Below, in pieces: positions 47,134 through 60,062 of a DNA stretch of 64,000 bases. Each line of letters opens with the position of its first letter. Position 1 is the stretch's first letter. The stretch comes from Anadara kagoshimensis. Its lineage: Eukaryota; Mollusca; Bivalvia; Arcoida; Arcidae. The stretch covers positions 37,501,854 through 37,565,853 of the forward strand of contig CM037871.1 in the NCBI GenBank assembly GCA_021292105.1, in the 5' to 3' direction. The notes below the pieces were generated by a model. That model was not told where the DNA came from and searched no databases. It was given only the letters and a program-made list of their open reading frames with translations. The position numbers were made by a program, and so were the translations under genes.

Positions 47134-50100
47134 TAAAAGTATTACTGATGCAATTGATTTTTTGTTAATAACTGTGTATTATTTACCGTAAATGCAGAAT
47201 GATATTCTTTTTACTAATAGGTGTAATCTTTTACTGCTGTCCGAGCTGGAAGCTAGTGCAATCTGAGACAAATACTGGAGTATACAATATTTGTAAAATT
47301 CCAAATACCTGTACAAGTATTGTAATGTACAATATTAATTTTTTAACTCCAGCTGAAATGGCTTTTATCCCACCCAGATTGAGCATAAAATCAGAAAATA
47401 AATAAAAACCGAAGGAATTAGCTGATTGGCTAATGTATGAAACCACATGGGGTCGTATCTTTGTTGAATATGATTTTATATTTTAATATTTAATCTGTAT
47501 GAAATGAAGCAAAAATGTTACGATTTTACCAAAGACTTTTTTTTTCTATGTAAACTTTCAAATAGATAAAACACAATTCACAGTATAGATGTGGAAATTT
47601 TGAATTTCAGAAATCCATAGACAGGTTTCCTAATTGTCAAACATATCTGATACCCTGTCAATAGTTTTCAATGGTGCATACAGCATAAAGTATGATTTAA
47701 AACTACTTATATAAGATCAGTAAATTTTAAAATCTGAATTTTTTTTCTATTTATAACACTGTAATTGATTACATCATATGGATAAATGTTCATAACTGTT
47801 TGAAATTTGATGTATAAAAGTGGTTAATTGTGTTGTGGAATTATATTGTTTGAAATTAACTTGACAAAACAATTTTTTCAGTATTAAATATGTAACAGGA
47901 TTGTATTAAAATGATATTCCTGTTACATGAATATTTCTAATACTTGTGTTTGCAAAAATATAATATGTGGAAACATGCTGTGATATTCTGACAACGAAAT
48001 GATGGCAAGAATTTGTCAGTGTTTGAAATGTAAACAATGTGAGTTGTTGATTTGTTTTTAATCTTAAACCCATCCAGTCAAAAAAGGGCCACAGGAAATT
48101 GGGAGGGGGTGAGAGGGATATGTAAAGAAAAAGATATTTTGGGTTACTGTAATATTTTGTATTTTACTAATTGAATTACTAAAGCACTACTGTACTACTG
48201 TAGTCAGACTAATTAAGATACATATATACAGTGCATACATATATATACTGGATGTGTACATGACTATTTCCAGGAATATTCAGAATGCTATAAGTGAGGC
48301 TATGTTATAGAAGAAAACCACCTCCAACTTTCATGTTTTAGTGCTAGACACCAGCTCAGAGCAGTGCATATATAGATTTCTTTGTTTTGCGAAACCAAAA
48401 AGATATACTAGTATACTTAAAATAAAGATAAAAAATAAATAAAGGAATAGAATTAACCATAATGGTTAAGCACCAGTAGGGACATTTCACTTGATTTATT
48501 AATGGTAATTTAGAAACAGCAGTCTCTGAGACATGGTCCCACAAATTGCTAAAATCGGCTAAAAATCACCAAATTGGCCAATACAACTTGAATTGAAAAT
48601 CTTGGAGTCTGAAAGTTGTGTTTTGATTTGAAGTAAATTGGATTTCCTTGTGGCCTGCTTTGGAATGGGCTCATTATTCTATCTTCTATATACAACTAGT
48701 ATTTTCTTTATAAAATTTGAAAATGCTGACTGAACATTTTCATGATGTCATTTTTTTCAGGATGCCAAATGTGTCAAATCTGTCAATGCCAAAAAAATGT
48801 AACTTTTAAAAAAAAAATAATTCATTAATTTTCTTTTCTTTGTTTATTTCATTTTGTAAAATGATTTTTATACATATATGATGTTTGTCTGTGTTATTTA
48901 ATCCTAGTCAGTTTTTTTGTTTTATAATCATCACCAATTTATTTCTTATTCTTTTTTCTCCTTTTTTTCCATTTTGTTATTGTTATTGTCAGAAGTTTTT
49001 GTCAACCGATTCAGAAATCCCAGAGTTTATCTGACTCTTTTGATACAGCGCACAATAAATACACATTAAAGTATTTTTTAACACTGGTACATTATGTATA
49101 ACTATTAACGGACTCTGGTGGGCGACCCTGGTACAGGTACTTAGTTAACGTTATTTTAGAATTCAGACTTCAGTGTACCTGGTATCTTATTGTCATCATA
49201 GCCCTTTCCACCAAAAAATAAAAATAAAAACAAAACATGTTGGTAAACAAAAATAAGATCATTTTAAAAAAGGTTACAATGTACAGCCCTCAAAGTCTGT
49301 TTCAAAACTAAGTGGACAAGCTGGCCACCATTTACAAATTTTAGGTCGCCAGACACAATTCTAGGTCGATTTGGCGACCATTTTAGAAGACAAAATTGAG
49401 GGCTGATGTACCATCTATAATTCAAGATTGATGAGAACTTTTCCGCTGCCATACATTTTCTGTGATATTAAATTATTATTGTGCAATTTTTAGGAACAAC
49501 TGGCATTTATTTTGATTTTTTTTAACTGTTATACAAAAAAGTAAATTCATGCACATTTGTACCATTAATACCAAATTTATTAGTGACCAGATAAAAATGT
49601 GAAGTCACAGTATCCTTTGCCTTTAACAAATGCTATGGTGATGAAATCCTGTCTTGATTTTAATTTTGTCCATTTTTTTTTTTTTTTTTTTTATAGATAT
49701 TTGTGGTGTGTTATAATACAACTTATGCAAATTTTCATAAACAATATGCAAAGTATGTGTGATAATTCAAATTCCAAAATATGTCTACAGTAGTATAAAT
49801 TATAAGTTTTACATGTTTTATGTTATAATTTGAATACTGACTGGCACTTTTATTTATGTTTTTTACAGAAAATTGTTTTTATCAAAACATTGTATTTATC
49901 TGTAATGTGAGATGGGCATCTGTATCTATATCACACCATATGATGTCTACCTCAACATGATAAAAAAATTACTTTTCTCTTAATTAATTTTTTTAATTTT
50001 TTTTTAATTCAGTAACATGTAAGAATATTATTTTTCCATTTTTCTGAACATGTAACAGCAAAAACATAATTATATGATTTTTTTTCAATTTGCCAGTTTA

Positions 50101-51840
50101 TTTAGAGTTATAGAATTGCATTTAGTATATTGTATGAATGGTTGGTTGACTCCATGTGATGGATGATGATGATGAGATGCTGCAGTGTATACACTTCATA
50201 TATATCGGACAATACATTCTTATTGAATGTTAATTTTAAAACATGCATTATTATCAAAATCAAACTTAAAATACAAGAGACATTTGTTGATGATTAGCAA
50301 CAGAACCAGCTGTCTGCTTCCAAGGTCATTTCTTGGATACATTTCTGTGATTTTAGGTTGTTGTTTTTTTTATTACTTAACTCAATACTTGATCTTCCTG
50401 TGTTTAATTTACACATTTATAAATAATGGATTTAAAAAACAAAATTTCTAGGACTGAAAAATAATTGTTGGAAATCATTTTTGAGATTTATTTAACTTGC
50501 AAATAGAGAAAACTTACAGAAAGCAAGAAAATAAAATTTAAGATTATTTATAAATTTGTTTTAAAATTTAAAAAATAATTGATTTTCTTCTGTTTCTTCT
50601 TTATGTTTGAATATACACAGATTTACATAACATAAAATTTTATCTGTCGGATTTAGGTGTACTATGGTAATGATATTAGGTTTTCAGTATCGAGATATTC
50701 ATTGCATCAGGTTTTTTTTTCTGTGATATTTTTTAGCTTTTTGTTTATGTTACTTTTATTTAATAACATTTTTTACTTTTTTATTTCTGTATTCATTTTA
50801 ATGTTAAAATCTCATACCATAAGTCTTTTTTATTACCGTCCGTGAATTTTTATTTTAAAATGTTAAGCTTTTAGTTAGAACAAATGTCTCTGAATGAAAC
50901 TGTATTTTAAATATGTCCGCACCTCATTTGTTAATTTCCACACCCTTTTTATTAATTAAATTATCACATTTTGATGTTTTTTGATGACATCAAAATCATC
51001 GTTTGTTATTTTATCTGTAAGATATGTATATAGTGTTTATGAATATAAATTTATTGAGATTTTTAAAAATTTATTTTGCTATTTAAAAAAGTTAATGCTT
51101 TAAACAATTTATTTCATGATAACTTATCATCTTTGAATGATGTAAATAAACAGTTTTAGAATACATGCTCAAAGAAATTCATTTATAAAATGTCCCCGGT
51201 ATCATCACTTATACCCGTCGGTATGTAACAGACAATATTATGTTTGACCACAAATGCTCTTTGGATTTTTAAAACATCACATTTTATTTTGTAGCTACTT
51301 TCCAACACTTTTACAATGTTTTCAACTGCAAATAGAAATATATTTTTCTTCATTTTCAACAAATTTTTTTCAATACCGTAATTTGAAAGATATAAAAAAA
51401 AAGTATAATATAAGTTAAAAGATTGATGAGTTTTGGCCGTTATAAATAGAAATAAAAGTTTTAAAATTAGGTATAAAACGTGCAAAGTTTATATACTCAG
51501 AACAGGTGCAAACAAAGAATAAATTTTTTCTAGTTGCATTATCAATTTAAAAGTTTATATATAAAATAACCAGAAATAAATTTTTTTATCAAAAATTAAA
51601 TTTTGGAAAAACACCTTGTGAATAAAATAATAAGTTATTGCCAGTTATATGGTTACTTTATGATTAGCCTCTGCAGTTTGAAATGTAAACTCACTGCTAC
51701 TTGAATTTATTTTTCTCCGTCTGTGTGTCCATTTATTTATTATTATTATTATTATTTTGACACCATACATTATGATAGTTATAAAATTGACATGACTTCC
51801 TTGATGAAATAAACTGTTTGATTAAAATTATATTTGTTAT
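47134..51840 (+). other. Downstream AT-rich region, probably 3' UTR in part
   Basis: No further exon-like ORF or family motif was recognised. The stretch is AT-rich with several AATAAA signals, for example overlapping copies at 47397-47406 and one at 51808-51813. Apart from a small inverted-repeat element at 49284-49405 it is nearly free of the SINEs common elsewhere in the window, which fits a long transcribed 3' UTR. The real polyadenylation site cannot be fixed from sequence alone. Confidence 0.4.
49284..49405. mobile_element. 122-bp element with CAGCCCTCAA TIRs
   Basis: Perfect 10-bp inverted ends CAGCCCTCAA and TTGAGGGCTG. An internal stretch with ttacaaattttaggtcgcca is shared with 61140-61160. 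No ORF; a MITE or the remnant of a larger element (see 60801). Confidence 0.7.
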
Positions 51841-51900
51841 TTGTTATGTTTACATATTCTCATTTTTTCTGTGAAACTACAGCAAGGTTCATTAAATGAT

Positions 51901-52293
51901 TTAGAGGCCACAGTGGCCTAATGGACAAGACGTTAGTCTACAAATCCAGGGTCTCTTATGGCTGTGAGTAGGAGCCCTGATCAGACCACATGTAAGAAAG
52001 TGAATTTTCCATGCGGTTGGCCTTTGCTGGTTCACCTGGTATCAATCAGTATAGTGTGACTGGGGGAGTGGTACGCTTGTCTGCGGCATACTGACTCTGT
52101 GAGCTAGCATGGTAAAGTTGCCCTGAGTGTGTGCTAATACAAGGCAGACCATATAACACACTCACAGTTCACATGCATACACGAAATTGTTCACAGAATA
52201 AACCATAGAGATTAATAAAAAAAACTTCTCGTCGTGAATAGCTGAAAAATTGCTGATACAACTTTAAGCAACATTCAACCAATCAACCAATCA
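51901..52293 (+). mobile_element. tRNA-headed SINE, family A, copy 2
   Basis: Collinear with 28063-28441: the head ccacagtggcctaatggaca with gacgttagtctacaaatcca, the body gactgggggagtggtac, and the end gcaacattcaaccaatcaac. Full length with a moderate number of differences. Confidence 0.87.
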
Positions 52294-52373
52294 TTCAGTG
52301 ATTAAACCCCATAATTTTTGTGCAGAATTATTATGACTTCCATTTGATATAGAGTGGAGTGGAGTGGAGTAAT

Positions 52374-52640
52374 TGAGTTTTATGTCCTGTCAAGATTCTT
52401 TCTTTAATATTCAGGGCTTCAAGATGGTCAGTTCTAGGATGGTGTAGGAAACTGAGAGTGCCCAGAGAAAACCATGACATTTGGAACTGGGAGTGCCCAG
52501 AGAAAACCATGACGTTTGGTAATTGAACTGACAACTTTCTCACACTAGGACCTGTACTTATTGGATACAAACCTAGGCATTTGCATTGGGATATGTTAGC
52601 TTATGCTTTAGATCACTCAGCCTTTAAGGTCTGGACACAG
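52374..52640 (-). mobile_element. SINE, minus orientation, with internal duplication
   Basis: The left end (tgtcctgtcaagattcttt) is the reverse of the shared SINE 3' core. Within it, gagtgcccagagaaaaccat occurs twice about 42 bp apart. The segment tttctcacactaggacctgt matches 9556 and 62664. Confidence 0.65.
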
Positions 52641-52802
52641 TGGGATTTACCGAGTGATTGTACCCCATAAATGCCTTGGTTGTTTGAATATTGTTTTACA
52701 AGAGTACCTGTTTCAGTGGTGCATACACATATTACTCACTATTAGATATAATGTAAAATTTACCAGTCGTCATCAGAAAGATGGCAAAGTTTGTTGTATA
52801 TC

Positions 52803-53041
52803 TGGCCCCAGTTTCACAATCATTTCTTAACCAATACTTTCCTTCATTTAAATCTTGTAAATTTAAAATCTGTATAATTTTGATAGTTTCAAGACTTTCA
52901 GGAATTTTAGATGTCATTTTGACCACTCTTACTCTAATTTCATTTATATTCTAATTTTGCCGAAACAATTATTTATAGTGCAAAAAAAACTGACAAAATT
53001 TGCAAGATTAAAGTTCAGGAATGATTGTGAAACTGGGGCCT
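52803..53041. mobile_element. MITE with CCAGTTTCACAATCAT termini, copy 2
   Basis: The ends ggccccagtttcacaatcat and atgattgtgaaactggggcc are exact reverse complements over 20 bp. Same family as 41822-42083. No ORF. Confidence 0.85.
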
Positions 53042-53097
53042 GATCCATCAAAAATGTTTTACATTTGATGCCATACACACTTGGTATAACATAATCA

Positions 53098-53385
53098 ACA
53101 AGATTCGTACCCGGCTGAGTCTGACCCAAGACTTGAAAGTGGGTAGCAACTTCTTTTGCCAAGCACTCGGCATTACGAAATGAAAATCACGGTTCTTTTG
53201 GATGGGAACCCAAAATATACGAGGTCCCATGTCATTGATGGCATGGCACGATAAAGAACCCTGCTGTATAATGCCATCGGCACAATTTCTGCACATTCAC
53301 CTATAGCTGGTAAGTCTCAAAATAAGTGAAATATTCTTGACTGGGATGTTAAACACCATTACTCAACTCAACTCAAGATTGATTG
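53098..53385 (+). mobile_element. SINE family B, head mostly lost
   Basis: From ctgagtctgacccaagactt to gaaatattcttgactgggat and gttaaacaccatta it is collinear with 44816-45135. The tail is (ACTCA)n-like. Confidence 0.8.
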
Positions 53386-54715
53386 ACTGAGTTTAGTTTT
53401 ACATCTGTTATTAACAGCCAGTAATGGAATAAAACACAAACACACCAGTTCATGTCTAAATCACATTCAAAAACACAAAGCAAAACCTGACAAATGAAGT
53501 TAAATAACATGAGCTTCCACCAGGGAAGGGTAAGAACCTCCTGTCTAGCTCGCTGTACCCATAAGCTCCAACCAGGGAAGGGTGGCCAAGTGGTCTAAAG
53601 CAATGGCTCAAAGCACCTTTCCCCATCAGAGGCAGATCCAGACCAGGTGTGCCCCCTAAAACTTTCGCAGCCTATTCACACTATAACATGGGGTAATGAC
53701 TACTCTATATAGCTTTTGTCCCCAAACACAAATTGAAAATTTGTCAGTGTGCCTCCCCCAACATAGAATCCTGGATCTGCCACTGCCCATCATAACAACT
53801 ACCGTAACACTGGACATTGAAGCTTATAACAGAAGAGTACATGTACATGTAGTTTCACTCATACGTGTAAGTTGTAACACCACTATTGATATTTTTGTTG
53901 ATGACAAAGAACTAGATTTACTTAATTTTCATATTTTATTGATAAAAGTAACATATCAAATAACATTATGAATAAAATAACAAAACAAAAATCAACAAAA
54001 GAATAAAAACATTAACTAAGTAAATCAGGAAATTTTTACATTTGTTTTAATTTCTTGAAAATTTGTGAGAGTTTCAAGAGGCGAAAAATAAAACAATCAC
54101 AAATATTTTTTTCTGATATAATTCAGTTCCAATTTTCACTGACCATTATTTGACGTCGTGAAATTAAAAGTACATACAGTAAATAAAATGACAATTTTCT
54201 GGAAAATAAACTAACATGAAAATTTCCCAATTTACAGTACGGCTTATGTAAAGAGTATACAGTAATTAATTTCATACTCACCACATGCCCTGATATCATT
54301 TTTCTATCAATCCACCTTATCTAGTTTATTTGCATGTACATTTAGAGTTGCTTACCCTTCCGGAGCACCTGGCCTCACTTCCCTGGTGGAGGTTCATGTG
54401 TCTAACCTGACTTGTTAGTTCCAAAGTTTTTACTTTGCTTCTGGATTGTGCTTCAAACATGGATTACCGGTAGCTTGTTTGTTTTTGATTAAACAAGAGT
54501 CAGACAAAGTTTATCAGTTTACTAGCTGAAGTCCCATGATTTTCACCAGACAATCAGTTTCCTCTACCATCCTAAAATTTGTCATGCAAGATTTTGATTG
54601 CAGATATAATGGGGAACATTATATTTTTGTATGACAGTATAAGTAATACAAGGTTCTGGCAGGTTACAAGACCCCATGTACCCTGTCAAAGATTTATGTA
54701 ACCTAAGCCACAGGC
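53386..54715. other. Intergenic DNA with repeat fragments
   Basis: Between the genes. It holds fragments of the 28990 family (about 53500-53600 in reverse, and 54348-54490). No gene was recognised. Confidence 0.5.
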
Positions 54716-55588
54716 GAAGACTGAGGTCATGTGGTTTGATCAGGGTGGAAGATTGAGGTCATGTAGTTTGATCAGAGTGGAAGATTGAGGTCATATAGTT
54801 TGATCAGGGTGGAAGATTGAGGCCATGTAGTTTGATCAGGGTGGAAGATTGAGGTCATGTAGTTTGATCAGGGTGGAAGATTGAGGTCATATAGTTTGAT
54901 CAGGGTGGAAGATTGAGGTCATGTAGTTTGATCAGGGTGGAAGATTGAGGTCATGTAGTTTGATCAGGGTGGAAGATTGAGGCCATGTAGTTTGATCAGG
55001 GTGGAAGATTGAGGCCATGTGGTTTGATCAGGGTGGAAGATTGAGGTCATGTAGTTTGATCAGAGTGGAAGATTGAGGTCATATAGTTTGATCAGGGTGG
55101 AAGATTGAGGCCATGTAGTTTGATCAGGGTGGAAGATTGAGGTCATGTAGTTTGATCAGGGTGGAAGATTGAGGTCATGTAGTTTGATCAGGGTGGAAGA
55201 TTGAGGCCTTGGGTTTGATCAGGGTGGAAGATTGAGGTCATGTAGTTTGATCAGGGTGGAAGATTGAGGCCATGTAGTTTGATCAGGGTGGAAGATTGAG
55301 GTCATGTAGTTTGATCAGGGTGGAAGATTGAGGTCTTGTAGTTTGATCAGGGTGGAAGATTGAGGTCATGTAGTTTGATCAGGTGGAAGATTGAGGCCAT
55401 GTAGTTTGATCAGGGTGGAAGATTGAGGTCATGTAGTTTGATCAGGGTGGAAGATTGAGGTCTTGTAGTTTGATCAGGGTGGAAGATTGAGGTCATGTAG
55501 TTTGATCAGGGTGGACGATTGAGGCCATGTAGTTTGATCAGGGTGGAAGATTGAGGTCATGTAGTTTTATCAGGGTGAAAGATTGAGA
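54716..55588 (+). repeat. 32-bp minisatellite, about 27 copies
   Basis: Units read gtggaagattgaggtcatgt followed by agtttgatcagg, with common t/c variants (gtcatg, gccatg, gtcttg). High similarity between units suggests recent amplification. Confidence 0.96.
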
Positions 55589-56119
55589 GACATTTTTGCA
55601 GTTTTGTAAACTATAAAATCAATAATAACAATTATAAAATATTAAAACAAACAATTAAATTATACATTTGGAAAAATTTGGGACTAGATTGGAAGAAAAA
55701 ATAATGTTATTACTATATTAATTAATATTAAACACGAGTTATAAATTATACTATATACATGGTAATAGTATATAACACTAACATTAACAAAATTTAAATA
55801 TACCAGTACATTTCTTCCTCATAAAAATGTTTGCAAAATTTCCAATATGATTACTGGTAAATATTCAAAGAGAGGTAACTCTAAGTGGAAGTGTGTTGAA
55901 GAGCAGCAGATAGACCCCTATTTGTTGTCACAATGTCTCACTTTAGTTAAACTAGGTCTTATTTCTCAATTCAGTGGTGTAAGAATGTATAGGTAAACAA
56001 CACTGACCTGTCTGCTTGACCTGAATTGAATGGACCAGTACATTTATGCATAAGGAACACAAGTACATAATAGGAAACATTATTTTTTTAAGAATGCACA
56101 CATGTATATATAAAGATGG

Positions 56120-56400
56120 TTGGTTGGTTGAATGTTGCTTAACGTCGCATCAGCAATTTTTCAGCTATCCACGACGAGAACTATTTTATTAATTTCTATG
56201 GATTAATCTATGTATGTATGTGAAGTGTGAGTGTGTTGTATGGTCTGCCTTGTACTAACACACACTCAGAGTGACTTTAAGGTGCTAGCTCACAGAGTCA
56301 ATATGCCGCAGACAAGCGTACCACTCCCCCATACTGATACCAAGTGAACCAGTAAAGGCCAACAGCAAAGGAAATTCACTTTCCCACATGTGGTCTGAAC
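56120..56400 (-). mobile_element. SINE family A, minus orientation, head missing
   Basis: Starts with the reverse of the AACC tail (ggttggttggttgaatgttg) and continues through the reverse body (gcgtaccactcccccatac) to cacatgtggtctg. The tRNA-like head is absent, so it is 5'-truncated. Confidence 0.85.
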
Positions 56401-56541
56401 AGTATATAAAGAGGGAATCCCAACACTACAAATATGCTGGGTAGATCCCTCTGTATGAATATTCCTAATAAAAGGTCAAGCAGCAGGTCAATGTTGTATG
56501 AATATGCCACAAGAATATAAAACATGGTACATAACAAATAT

Positions 56542-56660
56542 GACTAAAACCAGCCCATACAATCACTTCCTCATCCTAAACACTAAAACCAGCCCATACA
56601 AACACTTCATTATCCTGAACACTAAAACCAGCCCATACAAACACTTCATTATCCTGAACA
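56542..56660 (+). repeat. 39-bp tandem triplicate
   Basis: Three copies of a unit starting actaaaaccagcccatacaa. Its length of 13 codons creates a short repetitive ORF (TSPYKHFIIL) that is unlikely to be a gene. Confidence 0.9.
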
Positions 56661-57842
56661 GCTCACTGCTTTGCTGCTCTTCAAAGTGGACATTACAAGG
56701 TAAGACTTCCTTTTGCCCCCCCCCCCCCACCTAAATTCTATGTAAAAAATTTTGAAAAATTATTTTTCACAGAAATGTTCAAAATTCCGTCATTTTTAGG
56801 CTTTTTTAGTCAAAATTAAAATGTTAGTGGAGGGTAAAAATGGAATTCTTTCCCATTACAATTATTTTTTGCTATCACTTTCAAGATATAACAGTAAAAA
56901 AGAAACATATATGCATCATACACAAGAAAATCTCTATTTATTGCCCCTATATTAATCATATTAGTTAAATAAAATCTGAGTATCATAAAGAAGTTTGAAA
57001 GTTACTTCCAAGATAAAATGGATTTTCCAACTTAAAAAAATTTATAATTTTTGCATAATTATATCCTAAAACATTTATTCTAATAACATACAAAGTGTTT
57101 ATATTCATAAACTCCGACTTTAACCTGCCATATTCAGTAATTTCTACTTAACTTCATACAAATATTCATTTAAATAACTAATACCTTAAATTTGTATATG
57201 TATAATATAAAAATCTTACATAAATCAAGAAAATAAACATATATTATCAATAAGGTTACCATGGTAACTGTATAGTTAATTACGATGGCCATATACAGTA
57301 ATATCTGCTGAAGTTTTCTTCTGAATATCAAAAAATCCAGAACTCTAAACTCCACCGGGTAAGGGTACAGCTTACTGTACCTTTGATAATCCTAAGTAAT
57401 ATGGAATGAGTGCATTGTATTTTCTTCTTCATTGGTCTTTCATGATTATCTATATTCTTACATGGAATGTACTGCAATAATTAAATAAAATATTTATAAA
57501 ATGTGTGACAAAATGTATGATAAAAACATCAGACAGCCAAACAGACATATATATATGTCCTTTCAATTGAAATGACACCTCTTGGTTAAATGACTAAGAG
57601 ATACTTAAAATAAGTAAACAAAAATACAAAATGGTGACTATTGAGATTATAATTAACAATTAACTAATGATGTCATATAACTAAAAATGTGTCTGACGTC
57701 ATAACCTACTGTTGAATTCATATCATTTGGCACTGCCAATGTTGTGTTGAAAATTAATTTGTCAGCAAGAGGGTTAAAATATAGCATTCATTTAAAAATG
57801 TTTTGTGTGACTGCATCACACAATTTACAATCACCACACTAG

Positions 57843-57990
57843 TCAAGACTTTTTCACTTGTGTGTGTATTGAGGCTGTCAGCTCTTAGATGGTGGAAGAA
57901 CGAGGAGTACAGGGAGAAAACCACAAAGCATGGACAAGTACCTTGAAAAAATCACTGGCCTTCAATAAGTGAATTGAACGTAGATTTGAA
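57843..57990 (-). mobile_element. SINE fragment, minus orientation
   Basis: The left end agtcaagactttttcactt resembles the reversed SINE 3' core, followed by ggagaaaaccacaaagcatg as in 52374-52640. Diverged and truncated. Confidence 0.4.
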
Positions 57991-58312
57991 TAATTTAAAT
58001 AAGAGATCACTTAAAACGAAATTCTTTGGCATCCTATGCTTCACACAGAGCTCCTATAACAATAATTTCATGAAAACAGAAATCAGACTTAGCTCCCATA
58101 AACCTAATCTTAAGTCAACTGACATTAAACTTTCAAATCTTGACACACCAACAATGTTGCTGGAAAAATAAAACTTCAGCCTTTCCTCGTGGCTGTAAGC
58201 CAGGCAAGATAAAATAACCCAGAGGTGGCTTGTAAACCATGTCTACTGAATGCTTTCACCAAAATCTTTAATGTATGTCCATCAAATATTTTGAGCTCAG
58301 TCTCCAAACCTG

Positions 58313-59715
58313 TTACATTTACTTTGACAGGTGAGTAACATTTACTGTGACAGGTGGGTAATATTTACAGTGACAGGTGGGTAACATTTACTGTGACAGG
58401 TGGGTAACATTTACTGTGACAGGTGGGTAACATTTACTGTGACAGATGAGTAACATTTACTGTGACAGGTGGGTAACATTTACTGTGACAGGTGAGTAAT
58501 ATTTACAGTGACAGATGGGTAACATTTACTGTGACAGGTGAGTAATATTTACAGTGACAGGTGGGTAACATTTACTGTGACAGGTGGGTAACATTTACTG
58601 TGACAGGTGGGTAATATTTACAGTGACAGGTGGGTAACATTTACTGTGACAGATGAGTAACATTTACTGTGACAGGTGGGTAACATTTACTGTGACAGGT
58701 GGGTAACATTTACTGTGACAGGTGGGTAATATTTACTGTGACAGGTGAGTAATATTTACTGTGACAGGTGGGTAACATTTACTGTGACAGGTGAGTAATA
58801 TTTACAGTGACAGATGGGTAACATTTACTGTGACAGGTGAGTAATATTTACAGTGACAGGTGGGTAACATTTACTGTGACAGGTGGGTAACATTTACTGT
58901 GACAGGTGGGTAATATTTACAGTGACAGGTGGGTAACATTTACTGTGACAGATGAGTAACATTTACTGTGACAGGTGAGTAACATTTACTGTGACAGGTG
59001 AGTAACATTTACTGTGACAGGTGAGTAACATTTACTGTGACAGGTGGGTAACATTTACTGTGACAGGTGAGCAATATTTACTGTAACAGGTGGGTAACAT
59101 TTACTGTGACAGATGAGTAACATTTACTGTGACAGGTGGGTAACATTTACTGTGACAGGTGAGTAACATTTACTGTGACATGTGGGTAACATTTACTGTG
59201 ACAGGTATGTAACATTTACAGTGACATGTGGGTAACATTTACTGTGACAGGTGAGCAATATTTACTGTAACAGGTGGGTAACATTTACTGTGACAGGTGG
59301 GTAACATTTACTGTGACAGGTAAGCAATATTTACTGTAACAGGTGGGTAACATTTACTGTGACAGGTGAGTAACATTTACTGTGACAGGTAAGCAATATT
59401 TACAGTGACAGGTGGGTAACATTTACTGTGACAGGTGAGTAACATTTACTGTGACAGGTGAGTAACATTTACTGTGACAGGTGGGTAACATTTACTGTGA
59501 CAGGTGAGCAATATTTACTGTAACAGGTGGGTAACATTTACTGTGACAGATGAGTAACATTTACTGTGACAGGTGGGTAACATTTACTGTGACAGGTGGG
59601 TAACATTTACTGTGACATGTGGGTAACATTTACTGTGACAGGTATGTAACATTTACAGTGACATGTGGGTAACATTTACTGTGACAGGTGAGCAATATTT
59701 ACTGTAACAGGTGTT
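58313..59715 (+). repeat. 23-bp minisatellite, about 60 copies, with higher-order structure
   Basis: The unit is close to gtgacaggtgggtaacattt plus act. Variants (gagtaa, gggtaa, gcaata, acagatg, acatgtg) recur in ordered blocks. One block repeats at 58491 and 58790 (299 bp, 13 units) and another at 59066 and 59503 (437 bp, 19 units), showing amplification of multi-unit segments. It lies 260 bp beyond the last recognised CIB exon, possibly within its last intron. Confidence 0.97.
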
Positions 59716-59973
59716 TGTATAGGGGAATAATTATTCAATTATAGTAAACCTAGATTCACAACCACCACCTGTTTGGTCAAATTTTGGCATTATAAAGAGG
59801 TTTGGCTTGGCAATAAACTGACAGGGGGTTTCAAGAAGTACACAGAAGAAATCAATATTGAGACTTCAAAATACTTTGGAGACAAGTATGGTGACATAGT
59901 TATCTGTTATCAAGGGGCATTATAATGAGGATTTCTGTAAACTATGCATTACTGTTATTTTCAATTCACTTAC

Positions 59974-60062
59974 TTCAAGAAATCAGGAGATCTTGAGATA
60001 ACATGTTCAAATTCAATAAATGACAACATGCCATCATCGTCTAGGTCCGTCTCCTCTAAAAC
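59974..60062 (-). CDS. CIB: CIB exon: EF-hand 4
   Basis: 89 nt on the minus strand: [20 protein letters not shown] then VISRSPDFL. The EF4 loop is canonical with Glu at position 12. It ends in phase 2 at gtaagt, so a small terminal exon carrying the SF.I-type C terminus is expected at lower coordinates; it was not found. Confidence 0.95.

Larger units (their letters stand above)
55589..58312. other. Intergenic or 3' side of CIB
   Basis: AT-rich. It contains a reversed SINE (56120-56400), a 39-bp triplicate (56542-56660), a C10 run near 56718 and a SINE fragment (57843-57990). The missing terminal CIB exon should lie somewhere left of 59974 on the minus strand, but no convincing candidate was seen. 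Confidence 0.5.

Noticed and set aside
53696-53971. 91-codon + strand ORF in the intergenic region
   Set aside because: No known domain, no splice partners and repeat-rich surroundings.
56498-56734. ORF with TSPYKHFIIL repeats
   Set aside because: Produced by the 39-bp triplicate. No gene structure.
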